Shown: piece by piece, positions 35,617 through 45,205 of the stretch
Layout of the letters: each line of letters begins with the position of its first letter
How positions within the stretch are numbered: the first letter of the stretch is position 1
Assembly (NCBI GenBank): GCA_025765615.1
Contig: JAIVFJ010000019.1
Coordinates: forward strand, 62,001-126,000
Length of the DNA: 64,000 nucleotides
Direction: 5' to 3'
Source of the DNA: Zopfochytrium polystomum
Lineage: Eukaryota > Chytridiomycota > Chytridiomycetes > Chytridiales > Chytridiaceae
Notes under the pieces: model-generated
Database searches by the model: none
Told to the model about the DNA's origin: nothing
Seen by the model: the letters and a program-made list of their open reading frames with translations, nothing else
Position numbers and translations under genes: made by a program

Positions 35617-37102
35617 TTTAGTAGGTTTCTCGCACGCGCGCGTCGCCTTTGCTCTCCCACACTCTCTAAACCGTCTTGGCAAAAAAAAAAAACACACCAG
35701 CTAAGCCACAGGTCGCCCAACCTTCCGAACGGCGGGGGGTCCGCCAACCTTCGCAACCCTTACGCAAACCCCGGCCAGACAAAGTCGTGCGCGCTGCCGT
35801 CGTGGCAAAAGCTGAACAGCATCGACGTGCTGCGACAGCTCGCCATGACGATGGCGAACGATATTGTGCCGTTTGTGCCGTTGAGTGACGGTTTTTTGTT
35901 TTTTTGTGTTTTTTTTGGATTTTTTATTTTCCTGCTGGGCCCTTTTTTCCGTGCTTTTGCTGGCGCAACGCGGAATCGCTCACGACACCCCCCCCTGCCG
36001 TACACGACAAAAAAAAAAAAAAAAAAAAACAGATGCCTCCACCTCGGCCTCACCGTGACGGGCATCGCAAGCGTCGAGTCCAACTTCAAGTTCTCGCTCC
36101 GCGACTACTTTGGCGCAAGAGCAAACTGCCTACCGGACGTTGGCGGCGCCGGCACCAGCGGCGACGGTGTCGCGTCGCTGTCGGAGCTAGAGGCCGTGCC
36201 GCCGGCGCCGGCGGCTGCAGTGGACCACGACCCTTTCGTGTTGCATGATGCCGACGGTGACGGTGGCGGTGGACTAGTTGAAGGGTTCGAGGGTGACGAC
36301 GAGGTGTGGGGGTGGGAGGCCGATGACGTTGTGGTCCACGGCGATGGTGTTGGCGACGACGGCGGTGGCGTCGATACGGACGGTGGTGATGGTGGTGGCG
36401 GTGGAGGTTCGCGCGAGGACGGGGGGGCTGCAGAGAAGGAGGCGGCGGTCGGGCGGAAGCAGCCAGAGGGAAAGCGGACGGCACAGGACGCGGGATTCGG
36501 GCACTGGGGCGACGACGACGATGCGGACTGCGACGGCGGCGGCGGCGCGGACGTGGAGGGTGTGGCGGCGGCGGCGGTGATGGTGATGGTGACAGTGAGC
36601 TTCTTTTTTTTTTTTTTTTTTTTTCTATATGACGTTGGAGTTTTACTCATTTCTCCTCTTTCATGTTCTTACCTACTCTACTTCTTCCCTTCCCCCTCCC
36701 CACAAGTGCTCTCGCTGCGGAGAGCAAGTCGCGGAACGGCTGATGGCCGAGCACAACGACTTTCACGTCGCGCTCGAGCTGCACAACCAAGCGTTTCGGG
36801 AGGCCGAGGAGCGAGCGTCGTCGTCGTCGTCGTCCTCGGCGCCCGCGGGCGGTGCGCGTCTCACGGCTCCTTCGTCCGCCGCCACCACCGCCGCGAGCGA
36901 CGGTCGGAAGAGGCGCCGGAAGGAGGGCGGCGGCGGCCGGGGTGGTGGAGGAGGAGGAGGAGGAGGAGGAGCCGGCGTGTGGGCGAGCAAGAAGCCCGCG
37001 GAACACAACCCGGCAGCACCGCCGGCGGCGCGCCGGTCGATTGCAGAGTACTTTGTGAAGGCCTCAGAGGCGTCGGCGGCGGCGGCGCCTAGAGCGCGGT
37101 AG
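33136..37102 (+). CDS. Translesion DNA polymerase eta (Y family) with UBZ finger
   Basis: About twelve exons. Clear ones are 33136-33567, 33660-33720, 33860-33987, 34079-34431, 34583-34622, 34749-34856, 34955-35085, one starting 35199, one ending 35565, 35701-about 35890, about 36032-36594 and 36707-37102. The joint near 35280-35410 is unresolved. After a Ser/Pro/Ala-rich start come IVHLDLDAFYAQVEQ (first catalytic carboxylates), AVMQWRGLL-AVNYPSRKFGIKR (eta-type), RASIDEAFIDVSDE (catalytic Asp-Glu), YTLSAGIAHNKTLAKICSG, KIRNLGGKLG (HhH), the little-finger part, and LRDYF. The last exon has CSRCGEQVAERLMAEHNDFH, a C2H2 UBZ3-type ubiquitin-binding finger. It ends with RRSIAEYF, a PIP-like PCNA motif. 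It is predicted to bypass UV lesions at stalled forks. The Gly/Asp-rich insertion before the finger is unusual. Confidence 0.92.
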
Positions 37103-37918
37103 GGCTTGGTGGGGGGGTGACGGAGTTGTCGCGTTGGGGACTCGTGGTTGCTGCGATGGGGCGGTGGTTGGTTGCTAATGTTCAAGTGTAGATTTGTTAT
37201 TTTTATTATTTTTTTTGTTTCGCGACTTATCTTCCCCCGCCAATGGCACATGAAAGTCCGTATGTATGAACAGATGAATAAGATGACGCCGGATTTGAGG
37301 GATGACTTGCAAGTCGCGGCGGAGAATCCTTAAATAGCACGCAATGTGTGGGCTTCCCTCAACTGGCTTTTTTGGCCTGACAGGCCTAATTTTATCAATT
37401 TTTTTCCCACCTGTTGACTTGTAAGCAATCCTTTCCCCCAAAAAAAATAAGTTGAAAAAAAGAAGATACTGAAGAGTGCAGCAGTCTTAAAACAGATACA
37501 TGAAGGCAGTTGCAGGCAATTTAGAGAGGGATAGGGAAAATTGTTTTCACCTCAACCCCCCCACTCGAAAGAGAGAGGTTGTGGACGATTTGATAACTTG
37601 TCCACCAACAGCCAATAGCCAAAGTCAGAGACAGAGAGGAAGACAGACAACCTGTTGACTTCCACTCAGATAGACAGACAGCCTGTTGACTTGCTTCCAT
37701 TTTGAATTTCGCTGCCCCTTTCAGAGAGACAAATCATTGATTGATAGAAACAACAGCCGAGTTGACTTTGCAAAATCATAAGCAGATATAGTATTTTTTA
37801 GTGGAGCCACCCCACGCTTCTCTGTATGGGTTGGTGGCGACATCCACACTGTGTTTGGGACACTGATGCCTGCTGTGGTCCACTTGAGTGGAACACAGCA
37901 GTTTTGTAACGCAAAAAA

Positions 37919-37963
<45 letters not shown>

Positions 37964-38449
37964 TGTGTGTGTGTGTGTGTCAGCCCCCCCCCCCCCCCCC
38001 TGGCAGTGAGACAGTCATGAAGGACTGAAACCAACAGAGCGACAGATGGACAGAGTCACAGACAGATAGAGAGCAGACAGTGAATCCGATAGCCAAGAGC
38101 TGAAAGAAGCTAAAGGGAGAGTCATAGAAACAGAGACAATTTTATTCCTTTTCCATCTACGGCCAACATACAGAGTCAGAGACAGAGAGCAAGACAGACA
38201 ACAACCTGTTGACTGTCTGTTGACTGCCACTCCCAGGCTCAGAGGCAGGGGGGTAGACAGACAACCTGTTGACTTCCACTCAAATAGGCAGATAGCCTGT
38301 TGACTTCCTTTTTGAATTTCGCCACCGCATTTCAATTGGGTGCCAAAGAAAAGAAAGAACAGGTTTCCTCCCCTAGCTTTTGAATTGCACCAGAAAGAGG
38401 CAAAGGAAGTGAACTGCAGCATTGGCCCAATTTTGTGGAGTCCAACAAA
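37103..38449. other. Repeat-rich spacer with diverged direct duplication
   Basis: Segments at about 37613-37720 and 38160-38330 share AGACAGACAACCTGTTGACT, CCTGTTGACTTCC and TTTTGAATTTCGCC in the same order, so they form an old direct duplication. No gene is seen. Confidence 0.55.
37921..38000. repeat. Compound microsatellite (GA)n-(GT)n-(C)n
   Basis: GA units are followed directly by GT units and then a run of about 18 C. Confidence 0.95.
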
Positions 38450-38944
38450 ATTTTTTATTCAGTATGTAGTATGACGTTACCTGCTGCAATTACAGCGGCA
38501 AACCTTCTAGGCATACTTACAATCAAGTTCTGGCAATCTTCAGGGGAATTTGCCTCCACTGGCAGCAGATTCGCTCTTGGAGCTCTGCATTCGATCTTGG
38601 TTGTCTTTCATTGGAATTCAGCTGAGTTTTCAAATCTCTCCATAGATGCTTGAGGGGATTCAGGTCTGAAGATTGAGCTGGTCACTCAACACAATGAGAT
38701 CCTCTTCGAGCCATCCCTTGGGGTATTTTGATTTGTGCTTGGGATTGTTGTCTTGCTGAAAGGTAGTTCCTGCAGGGGCAAGTCCCATTCATCCAGGCTA
38801 GGGATAAGACTATTTTCCAGAATTGTCCCGTATTGTCCCGAGACCATTATTCCCTTTACAACTGCCATTTGCAGCATTCCAGTCCAGGTCATAGCACCCC
38901 AAAGCATCTGGAAACCACCACCAAACTTCTTGGTGGGTTGTATG

Positions 38945-39358
38945 TGTTAGGCGGAACTGACTGGTTAGCAGCAAGAGTCACAAGATGGACCCGAACCTAT
39001 TGTGACTGTCAGTTATCGTTCTCACGATGCCCATGGGGAGAGCAAGCCACTGCCAATGCAGACCTTGAGCACTGGCTTGCACTGTTGACAAATACTCCAA
39101 GTATTAAGTGGAATGAAAACCAGGTGTTAACAGTTTTCCTCCTCCTCGGCTCAAGCAGATAATATAGGAAAGGTTTTTACCCTGTGCTGGTCACACTTGC
39201 CTAGCAACTATTACAGCTTGCATATCATCATTATGTATCAATTATTCATAACAGAGTTTTTCTCTTTCTCTCCAAGTTGGGGAGAAGGACCACCCACAAA
39301 CACACATCTCCACTTCATTCACTCCTTCCACTCACTCACTCAGAGTAGACTGTTTACA
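38945..39358 (+). repeat. Family-2 solo LTR inside the Tc1 remnant
   Basis: 414 bp, TGTTAGGC to TTTACA, with target duplication GTATG at 38940-38944 and 39359-39363. Removing it restores the transposase reading across the join (PVQEQHIQPTKKFGGG). Confidence 0.9.
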
Positions 39359-39652
39359 GTATGTGTTGCTCTTGCACTGGTTTTCCTGGGATTCCCCACG
39401 CATAAGCCATGCCGTCTGAGCGTTCCATGTTGATTTTAGTCTTGTCAGACCAGATTACATGCTTAAACACCTCAACAGTCCAGCTCTCAAATTTTCAAGC
39501 AAAGTCCAAGTGAGCTTTCTTGTGGGGAGATAAGGCCAGCCGTTTTTGCTTTTGAAGTCCCCTCAAACCTGCCTTCCTAAGCGCACAGTGCACTGTTTCA
39601 GGTGAAACAGTGTCTCCGATAGTCTCATGGTGAATTCAGGAAAGATGGGTTG

Positions 39653-40005
39653 TGTCAGGAACAGGGCAGGACAGGACAAGGCAGACAAGGAACTGAGAGG
39701 AGTGATGATTGTATTGGAAACAATAATTCACTTGAGGGATGGGACAGGTCCCCCATCCCCCTTTTATACCTTTTGAGAGTGTTCCTTGTCAAGACTCCAA
39801 GAAAGTTCCAGAAAGAGCAATTAGTAATACAATGATACCAATGATACCAATGACAACAAGACAAGTCAGGAAAGCAAAGAAGGTTCCAGAAGGTTCCACA
39901 AGGTTCCATGAAGGAATGTTCTAGAAGGTTCCAGAAGGTTCCAGAGGGTTCCATGAAGGAATGTTCTAGAAGGTTCCAGAGGTTTCCAGAGGGTGATTCA
40001 TAACA
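39653..40005 (-). repeat. 3' LTR of the deleted element
   Basis: Long LTR type with two 45-bp heat-shock-like units. It ends TGTCAGG/ATAACA on the plus strand. Confidence 0.92.
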
Positions 40006-41544
40006 TCATCTCCCCCTTTTAGGCCTCTTCTGCAACTTGGTGGGGTACCTGGTCTTGAACTCGAGCAGAAGGTCTTGGCAGTGAGTGAGGTTTGACTCAG
40101 GCTCCCAGGTGTTGTCAGCATCTGAGTAACCTTTCCACTTAACAAGGAACTTGAGTGTTCTTCCAAACCACTTGGCATCCAAGATTTGTTCAACCTCAAA
40201 TTCCTCTTCACCTTCTACCTCAACTGGAGGAGGAGGAGGAACAACTCTGCCTGGAATGGAATTGGCCACAAACTTCTCTAAAAGGCTGACATGGAAAACT
40301 GGGTGGATCTTCATGGATGCAGGGAGATCCAGCTTGAAGGTGACTGGATTGATTTGCTCCAAGATCTTGAAAGGTCCCAACTTGAGGTTGTCTAGCTTGG
40401 GACTTGGTCTTTTGGTCTGCAAGTTCTTCCTCATGCCTGGCCAGTAAAAGTCTCTGGAAGCAAGCTCATATGTCTTGTGCTCTCCTGGGTGTCCAGCTGT
40501 TGCTGCAACATGCCTTGTCTTGAGTATCTCAAGTTTTTCCTCTTCTTGGCTGATTTGAATCTTGTGAGGCTTGGGGTCCTTGGAAATAGCATGGGCCCAC
40601 ACACTGTCAGGAAGCAGTGAAAGGTGTGTCTTGGAAGGTGGGGTGAAACCATCTCCCCCTTCAGGTGCAAGGTCTGTCCTTCTGTGCTCATCAGCAGTGG
40701 GGCTTGAATTGTTGACTGGGAACTGTGATTCTTGAATCTTTGACTGAGGGTTCTGTTCTTGGCAAAGACTGTGAGCTGTGGAGCTTGAATCTTGAATTTG
40801 GACTGTGAACTGTGGTACTTGAATCTTTGACTGTGGGTTCTGTGAACTACAGACTTGGCCATGACTGTGAGCTCTATGAGCTGTGCTGGAATCTTGACTA
40901 TGAACTGTGAACTGTGAAACTTGAATCTTGGCTGGGATCTGTGAGCTGCAGGCTGATACTGGAGCTGTCATTTGTGGTTGACCTTGGATACTAGGCTGAG
41001 AGCCTTGAATCAGGGACTTGAGAGCATGAGACTTGGAGGCTTGACTTGAGTTTTGGGTGACTGTTCCAATTGGTGGAGGTTGGACTTGACCAGTGACCCA
41101 ATCAATGGCAGGGTTCTGGGCTTGCAGCCATGGTAATCCCAGGATGACAGAGAATGTGGGTGAGCCAAGATCCAATACTTCCAGGTTGACCATGGATGGT
41201 GGAAAGTCTTGGATGTGGAGGTTTAGCTTGGTTTCATGGCTGATTTCCTTGAACAGAGCATGATTGGCAAAGTGGATCTTGAGGGGTGTGGATTTCTTGA
41301 TGGTAGGAATGGCACAAGACTTGGCAAGGGTGGCATCAATGATGTTGCAGGATGATCCAGAGTCTATAAGGGCCTTGGTTGTGATGGTTGACTTGGGTGA
41401 GAGTTGAATCTTGACATCCATGGTGAGTTGGTGGGGCTTGGAATCTGAGGTGTTTGTGGTGCTGGTGGTGGTGATGAAACAGGGGCAGCTTGGAGGAGGG
41501 TCCAGGGAATTGCCCCTCAGTGAGCCTGGACCTGGGAGTTTGGG
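40006..41544 (-). CDS. Mini-pol: retropepsin, partial integrase and chromodomain
   Basis: It is entered from gag by -1 frameshifting at the heptamer at 41538-41544 (plus strand GTTTGGG). The protease has ALIDSGSSCNIID (DSG active site). The frame then passes a Gln/Ser-rich spacer directly to RRTDLAPEGG and the HHCC zinc region start (GHPGEHKTYELASRDFYWPG). There it joins [19 protein letters not shown] (GPY/F module) and [19 protein letters not shown] chromodomain follows (EFEVEQILDAKWFG, FLVKWKGYSDADNTWEPE). Both deletions keep the frame. The second joins at a shared TGAGGAAG. No RT, RNase H or DDE core remains, so it cannot transpose alone. Confidence 0.85.
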   Translation of the reverse strand, partial: PKLPGPGSLRGNSLDPPPSCPCFITTTSTTNTSDSKPHQLTMDVKIQLSPKSTITTKALIDSGSSCNIIDATLAKSCAIPTIKKSTPLKIHFANHALFKEISHETKLNLHIQDFPPSMVNLEVLDLGSPTFSVILGLPWLQAQNPAIDWVTGQVQPPPIGTVTQNSSQASKSHALKSLIQGSQPSIQGQPQMTAPVSACSSQIPAKIQVSQFTVHSQDSSTAHRAHSHGQVCSSQNPQSKIQVPQFTVQIQDSSSTAHSLCQEQNPQSKIQESQFPVNNSSPTADEHRRTDLAPEGGDGFTPPSKTHLSLLPDSVWAHAISKDPKPHKIQISQEEEKLEILKTRHVAATAGHPGEHKTYELASRDFYWPGMRKNLQTKRPSPKLDNLKLGPFKILEQINPVTFKLDLPASMKIHPVFHVSLLEKFVANSIPGRVVPPPPPVEVEGEEEFEVEQILDAKWFGRTLKFLVKWKGYSDADNTWEPESNLTHCQDLLLEFKTRYPTKLQKRPKRGR

Positions 41545-42440
41545 TGCTTCTTCCTTGGGCAGTCCTTGACAGCATGCTCCTTGGAGCCACAGTAGAAACA
41601 CAGTCCCTGCTGGGCCCTCCTTGTTTTCTCCTCTTGGCTCAGAGGACCCTTAGGAAGTGTCTCAACTGCATCCACTTGCATGGGTTCAGGAACTGTAAGA
41701 GCTTGAGGGACTGGGGTAGGTCTTGATGTAGTTCCTACTTGTCTTTGCTTCATCCTCTTGGAGTAGAGTCTGTTGTCAATCTTGATGGCAAGGAGAATGT
41801 ACTCTTCCAAGGTCTCAGGGATGTGCAGAGACTGGGAGAGCATGTCTTGGATGGACTCATGGAGACCATCATGGTACAGCTCCATCAGAGCTGCATCATT
41901 GTATCCAGAGTCTCTGGCTAGTTGCTTGAATTGGTTGGTGTAGGCCACACAAGATTGCTTTCCTTGCTTGATATGCTTGAGCTTGGATCTTGCTGTCCAA
42001 GATGCGTAGGGGTCACCAAAGGTAGCTTCCAGCCCCTCCCAGAGCTCTTGCAGGGTGGTGGGTGTGCTTGGGAGAGATCTGTACCATGATTGAGCTTGAC
42101 CAGACAGGAGGGTGCTTGTGAAAAGAACCTTGACTTGCTCACTGGGAAATCTTGAAGGTTGGAGAAGGATGACATTCTCCACAGTGGCCATGAAGTTCCT
42201 AAGGTCTTTGGCCAGCCCAGTGAACTTGTCAGGGCTGGGAACCTTGGGCTCTCTTGCTTGGTTGGCTTGAGGCAGGGGAAGAGCTTGATGTTCTTGTTGG
42301 TGAAGTTGTTGTTGAAGCTGGTGCTGCTGGTGAAGGACTTGTTCTTGAAGTTGGTGTGTCTGTCTTGAGAGGGCTTGTAATTGGTCCATCAAGGCTTGGA
42401 AGGCAGTTGCATCAGGGAAGGTGTTGTTTGGGTCAGACAT
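41517..42440 (-). CDS. Gag polyprotein of the deleted chromovirus
   Basis: 307 aa from ATG 42440. A Gln/Leu/His-rich N-terminal coiled segment is followed by the retrotransposon gag domain (FTGLAKDLRNFMATVENVIL, LLSGQAQSWYRSLPS, WEGLEATFGDPY) and one CCHC zinc knuckle (CFYCGSKEHAVKDC). It forms virus-like particles and packages RNA, by family knowledge. It appears identical at protein level to the gag at 44282-45205. Confidence 0.93.
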   Translation of the reverse strand: MSDPNNTFPDATAFQALMDQLQALSRQTHQLQEQVLHQQHQLQQQLHQQEHQALPLPQANQAREPKVPSPDKFTGLAKDLRNFMATVENVILLQPSRFPSEQVKVLFTSTLLSGQAQSWYRSLPSTPTTLQELWEGLEATFGDPYASWTARSKLKHIKQGKQSCVAYTNQFKQLARDSGYNDAALMELYHDGLHESIQDMLSQSLHIPETLEEYILLAIKIDNRLYSKRMKQRQVGTTSRPTPVPQALTVPEPMQVDAVETLPKGPLSQEEKTRRAQQGLCFYCGSKEHAVKDCPRKKHPNSQVQAH

Positions 42441-42480
42441 GATGGCAGAGAGTAGTGGGAGAGGGTGAAGTGAATTATGA

Positions 42481-42833
42481 TGTCAGGAACAGGGCAGGAC
42501 AGGACAAGGCAGACAAGGAACTGAGAGGAGTGATGATTGTATTGGAAACAATAATTCACTTGAGGGATGGGACAGGTCCCCCATCCCCCTTTTATACCTT
42601 TTGAGAGTGTTCCTTGTCAAGACTCCAAGAAAGTTCCAGAAAGAGCAATTAGTAATACAATGATACCAATGATACCAATGACAACAAGACAAGTCAGGAA
42701 AGCAAAGAAGGTTCCAGAAGGTTCCACAAGGTTCCATGAAGGAATGTTCTAGAAGGTTCCAGAAGGTTCCAGAGGGTTCCATGAAGGAATGTTCTAGAAG
42801 GTTCCAGAGGTTTCCAGAGGGTGATTCATAACA
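42481..42833 (-). repeat. 5' LTR of the deleted element
   Basis: 353 bp. Just downstream in element orientation (plus-strand 42478 and below) is the same ATAATTCACTT primer-binding motif as in the full copy. Confidence 0.92.
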
Positions 42834-43067
42834 GGTTGTGTTTTTTGCCTCACCAGACTTGATTTTCCTCACATACAACTGCTTATTAGGGGAGGAGAGC
42901 TTTCTTGGGCGGCCTGCCGCTTTGATAGGTGCCTCTGGATGCTTGTTGTTTCAGATTCGATCGACAGTGCAACGTCCTACGTCAAGTCCGGTTGCAATTT
43001 CGTGACTGCAAAGACCTTTGGGTGATGAGACTGAGTACATCATTTTTTTTCTGCAAGTGACAGGGCT

Positions 43068-43574
43068 TCACTGATTGGGAGATGACGGAGGAGCAATTGG
43101 GAGCAGTTTCAACCCACCTTTCTTTCTTATGTATTCTCTTGTTTGGTGGAAAAATTGCGCGGAAAAATGGTCATGGGACAATGAAATCACCTGATTTGTT
43201 TTTTTCCAAGATGCATCCACAAATTTGGCCAATGGATTGCTGATCATTGCAAGAGCGCAGATTGTGCAATTGCATTGATAAACAAATGAAAAGTCGTGTA
43301 CACCTTCTTCATATACAGGGTTGTTGGCCCTGCAAATCTCACAGCCATATCTTTTTATTGCAGCTGTACATGCATTCGCCAGCTCAACCTTGAAAACATT
43401 GACCCAATTTTGTGAGCCACTATAAGTAGACTCACAAGCAGACATGGTAAATGTACTATTTGTTGAGGGTCTGGACATTGTATGTTCAAATATTACAAGT
43501 GCTGGGGTTTGGATCCCCACTGGTCTTATGCTTTTGGCTTTGAGCTGCGCGAGTGTGCCATTTAGTAAGTCCAT
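43068..43574 (-). CDS. Hypothetical 168-aa ORF
   Basis: I do not recognise it. The ATG-started frame is uninterrupted in repeat-rich DNA. It has a Cys cluster (YGCEICRANNPVYEEG and YQCNCTICALAM) that could bind metal. It lies directly beyond the N-terminal end of the Tc1 remnant, so it may be a captured or transposon-derived fragment. It could also be a chance ORF. Confidence 0.25.
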   Translation of the reverse strand: MDLLNGTLAQLKAKSIRPVGIQTPALVIFEHTMSRPSTNSTFTMSACESTYSGSQNWVNVFKVELANACTAAIKRYGCEICRANNPVYEEGVHDFSFVYQCNCTICALAMISNPLAKFVDASWKKTNQVISLSHDHFSAQFFHQTREYIRKKGGLKLLPIAPPSSPNQ

Positions 43575-43619
43575 GGAGGCGCCTTAGCTTCCTTACTGTA
43601 ACAACAGAATGCGATATTT

Positions 43620-43873
43620 TCTAGTTCATAATTGGACTCTTCCTGTGAAGCCCAGGACGCACAATACGCACTGTGCGGCGCCAGCTGGGTCCAGCAACAG
43701 GTGCCACACTTGCGTGAGGAAGTGGGTTTTAACCTTCCTTGCTTCTAAGGTAGGAAATTCCTCCGGCTTAGTGAAGCAGATGTCTGTATCCAAGCAGGAT
43801 GAAGTTAGAAGAGCCCCACTGTCTCCAGCCCTGTGTGCGCACAACTTGGATTGAGTTGGAACTTTCTCCTGGG
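43620..43873. repeat. Family-4 repeat copy
   Basis: It shares GTGAAGCAGATGTCTG, AGGATGAAGT and TTGGATTGAGTTGGAAC in order with 54950-55150. It is a diverged interspersed repeat of unknown class. Confidence 0.55.
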
Positions 43874-43933
43874 TGTCAGGAACAGGGCGGGACAGGACAA
43901 GGCAGACAAGGAACTGAGAGGAGTGATGATTGT

Positions 43934-44241
43934 TGTTATGAATCACCCTCTGGAAACCTCTGGAACCTTCTAGAACATTCCTTCATGGAACCTTGTGGAA
44001 CCTTCTGGAACCTTCTTTGCTTTCCTGACTTGTCTTGTTGTCATTGGTATCATTGGTATCATTGTATTACTAATTGCTCTTTCTGGAACTTTCTTTGAGT
44101 CTTGACAAGGAAGACTCTCAAAAGGTATAAAAGGGGGATGGGGGACCTGTCCCATCCCTCAAGTGAATTATTGTTTCCAATACAATCATCACTCCTCTCA
44201 GTTCCTTGTCTGCCTTGTCCTGTCCTGCCCTGTTCCTGACA
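43934..44241 (+). repeat. 5' LTR (short type) with promoter
   Basis: It has TGTTATG and CTGACA termini. TATAAAAG lies at 44126-44133, with the probable RNA start about 30-35 nt downstream at AAGTGAATTAT (44161-44171). One 45-bp heat-shock-like unit lies at 43950-44015. Confidence 0.92.
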
Positions 44242-44243
44242 TC

Positions 44244-44254
44244 ATAATTCACTT
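44244..44254 (+). promoter_or_regulatory. Putative self-priming primer-binding site
   Basis: ATAATTCACTT starts 2 nt after the 5' LTR and is the exact reverse complement of AAGTGAATTAT at 44161-44171, the predicted 5' end of the RNA. This matches the Tf1-type mechanism, in which the first 11 nt of the transcript prime reverse transcription. No tRNA-complementary PBS is evident. Confidence 0.7.
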
Positions 44255-44281
44255 CACCCTCTCCCACTACTCTCTGCCATC

Positions 44282-45205
44282 ATGTCTGACCCAAACAACA
44301 CCTTCCCTGATGCAACTGCCTTCCAAGCCTTGATGGACCAATTACAAGCCCTCTCAAGACAGACACACCAACTTCAAGAACAAGTCCTTCACCAGCAGCA
44401 CCAGCTTCAACAACAACTTCACCAACAAGAACATCAAGCTCTTCCCCTGCCTCAAGCCAACCAAGCAAGAGAGCCCAAGGTTCCCAGCCCTGACAAGTTC
44501 ACTGGGCTGGCCAAAGACCTTAGGAACTTCATGGCCACTGTGGAGAATGTCATCCTTCTCCAACCTTCAAGATTTCCCAGTGAGCAAGTCAAGGTTCTTT
44601 TCACAAGCACCCTCCTGTCTGGTCAAGCTCAATCATGGTACAGATCTCTCCCAAGCACACCCACCACCCTGCAAGAGCTCTGGGAGGGGCTGGAAGCTAC
44701 CTTTGGTGACCCCTACGCATCTTGGACAGCAAGATCCAAGCTCAAGCATATCAAGCAAGGAAAGCAATCTTGTGTGGCCTACACCAACCAATTCAAGCAA
44801 CTAGCCAGAGACTCTGGATACAATGATGCAGCTCTGATGGAGCTGTACCATGATGGTCTCCATGAGTCCATCCAAGACATGCTCTCCCAGTCTCTGCACA
44901 TCCCTGAGACCTTGGAAGAGTACATTCTCCTTGCCATCAAGATTGACAACAGACTCTACTCCAAGAGGATGAAGCAAAGACAAGTAGGAACTACATCAAG
45001 ACCTACCCCAGTCCCTCAAGCTCTTACAGTTCCTGAACCCATGCAAGTGGATGCAGTTGAGACACTTCCTAAGGGTCCTCTGAGCCAAGAGGAGAAAACA
45101 AGGAGGGCCCAGCAGGGACTGTGTTTCTACTGTGGCTCCAAGGAGCATGCTGTCAAGGACTGCCCAAGGAAGAAGCACCCAAACTCCCAGGTCCAGGCTC
45201 ACTGA
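44282..45205 (+). CDS. Gag polyprotein
   Basis: 307 aa starting MSDPNNTFPDATAFQ. It has a Gln-rich coiled N-terminus (LQEQVLHQQHQLQQQ), a gag domain with FTGLAKDLRNF and AQSWYRSLPSTP, and a CCHC knuckle CFYCGSKEHAVKDC near the C-terminus. The stop TGA at 45203-45205 lies just after the frameshift heptamer. It is intact in this copy. Confidence 0.95.
   Translation: MSDPNNTFPDATAFQALMDQLQALSRQTHQLQEQVLHQQHQLQQQLHQQEHQALPLPQANQAREPKVPSPDKFTGLAKDLRNFMATVENVILLQPSRFPSEQVKVLFTSTLLSGQAQSWYRSLPSTPTTLQELWEGLEATFGDPYASWTARSKLKHIKQGKQSCVAYTNQFKQLARDSGYNDAALMELYHDGLHESIQDMLSQSLHIPETLEEYILLAIKIDNRLYSKRMKQRQVGTTSRPTPVPQALTVPEPMQVDAVETLPKGPLSQEEKTRRAQQGLCFYCGSKEHAVKDCPRKKHPNSQVQAH
45178..45184 (+). promoter_or_regulatory. 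Gag-pol -1 ribosomal frameshift heptamer
   Basis: CCCAAAC is in the gag frame as C-CCA-AAC, a perfect X-XXY-YYZ slippery site. It lies 19 nt before the gag stop codon. The pol frame is exactly -1 relative to gag. A downstream stimulatory structure was not verified. Confidence 0.65.

Larger units (their letters stand above)
39653..42833 (-). mobile_element. Deleted Ty3/gypsy chromovirus, non-autonomous, with two LTRs
   Basis: Two 353-bp LTRs (39653-40005 and 42481-42833) enclose gag and a shortened pol. The 5-bp target duplication GGTTG is exact (39648-39652 and 42834-42838). Compared with the full element at 43934-49197, the RT-RNase H block and the integrase catalytic core are missing, yet frames remain open. 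The gag translation appears identical to that of the full copy and the two LTRs look alike, which suggests a young insertion mobilised in trans. That last point is inference. Confidence 0.93.
38450..43060 (-). mobile_element. Tc1/mariner-type DNA transposon remnant, split by two LTR insertions
   Basis: Minus-strand pieces in element order: GLCSHEIATGLDVGRCTVDR and GRPKKALLS (HTH region, 43.0-42.85 kb); ALRKAGLRGLQKQKRLALSP, HKKAHLDFA and VIWSDKTKINMERSDGMAY (39.62-39.40 kb, first catalytic Asp); WGIPGKPVQ, then GGGFQMLWGAMTWTG, FQQDNNPKHKSK (second Asp) and SSDLNPLKHLWRDLKTQL (38.93-38.60 kb). Stops and a frameshift near 38680 make it inactive. It is interrupted by a family-2 solo LTR (38945-39358) and by a deleted chromovirus (39653-42833). 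Both insertions carry clean target duplications, so the transposon is the oldest layer. Outer ends are approximate. Confidence 0.85.
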
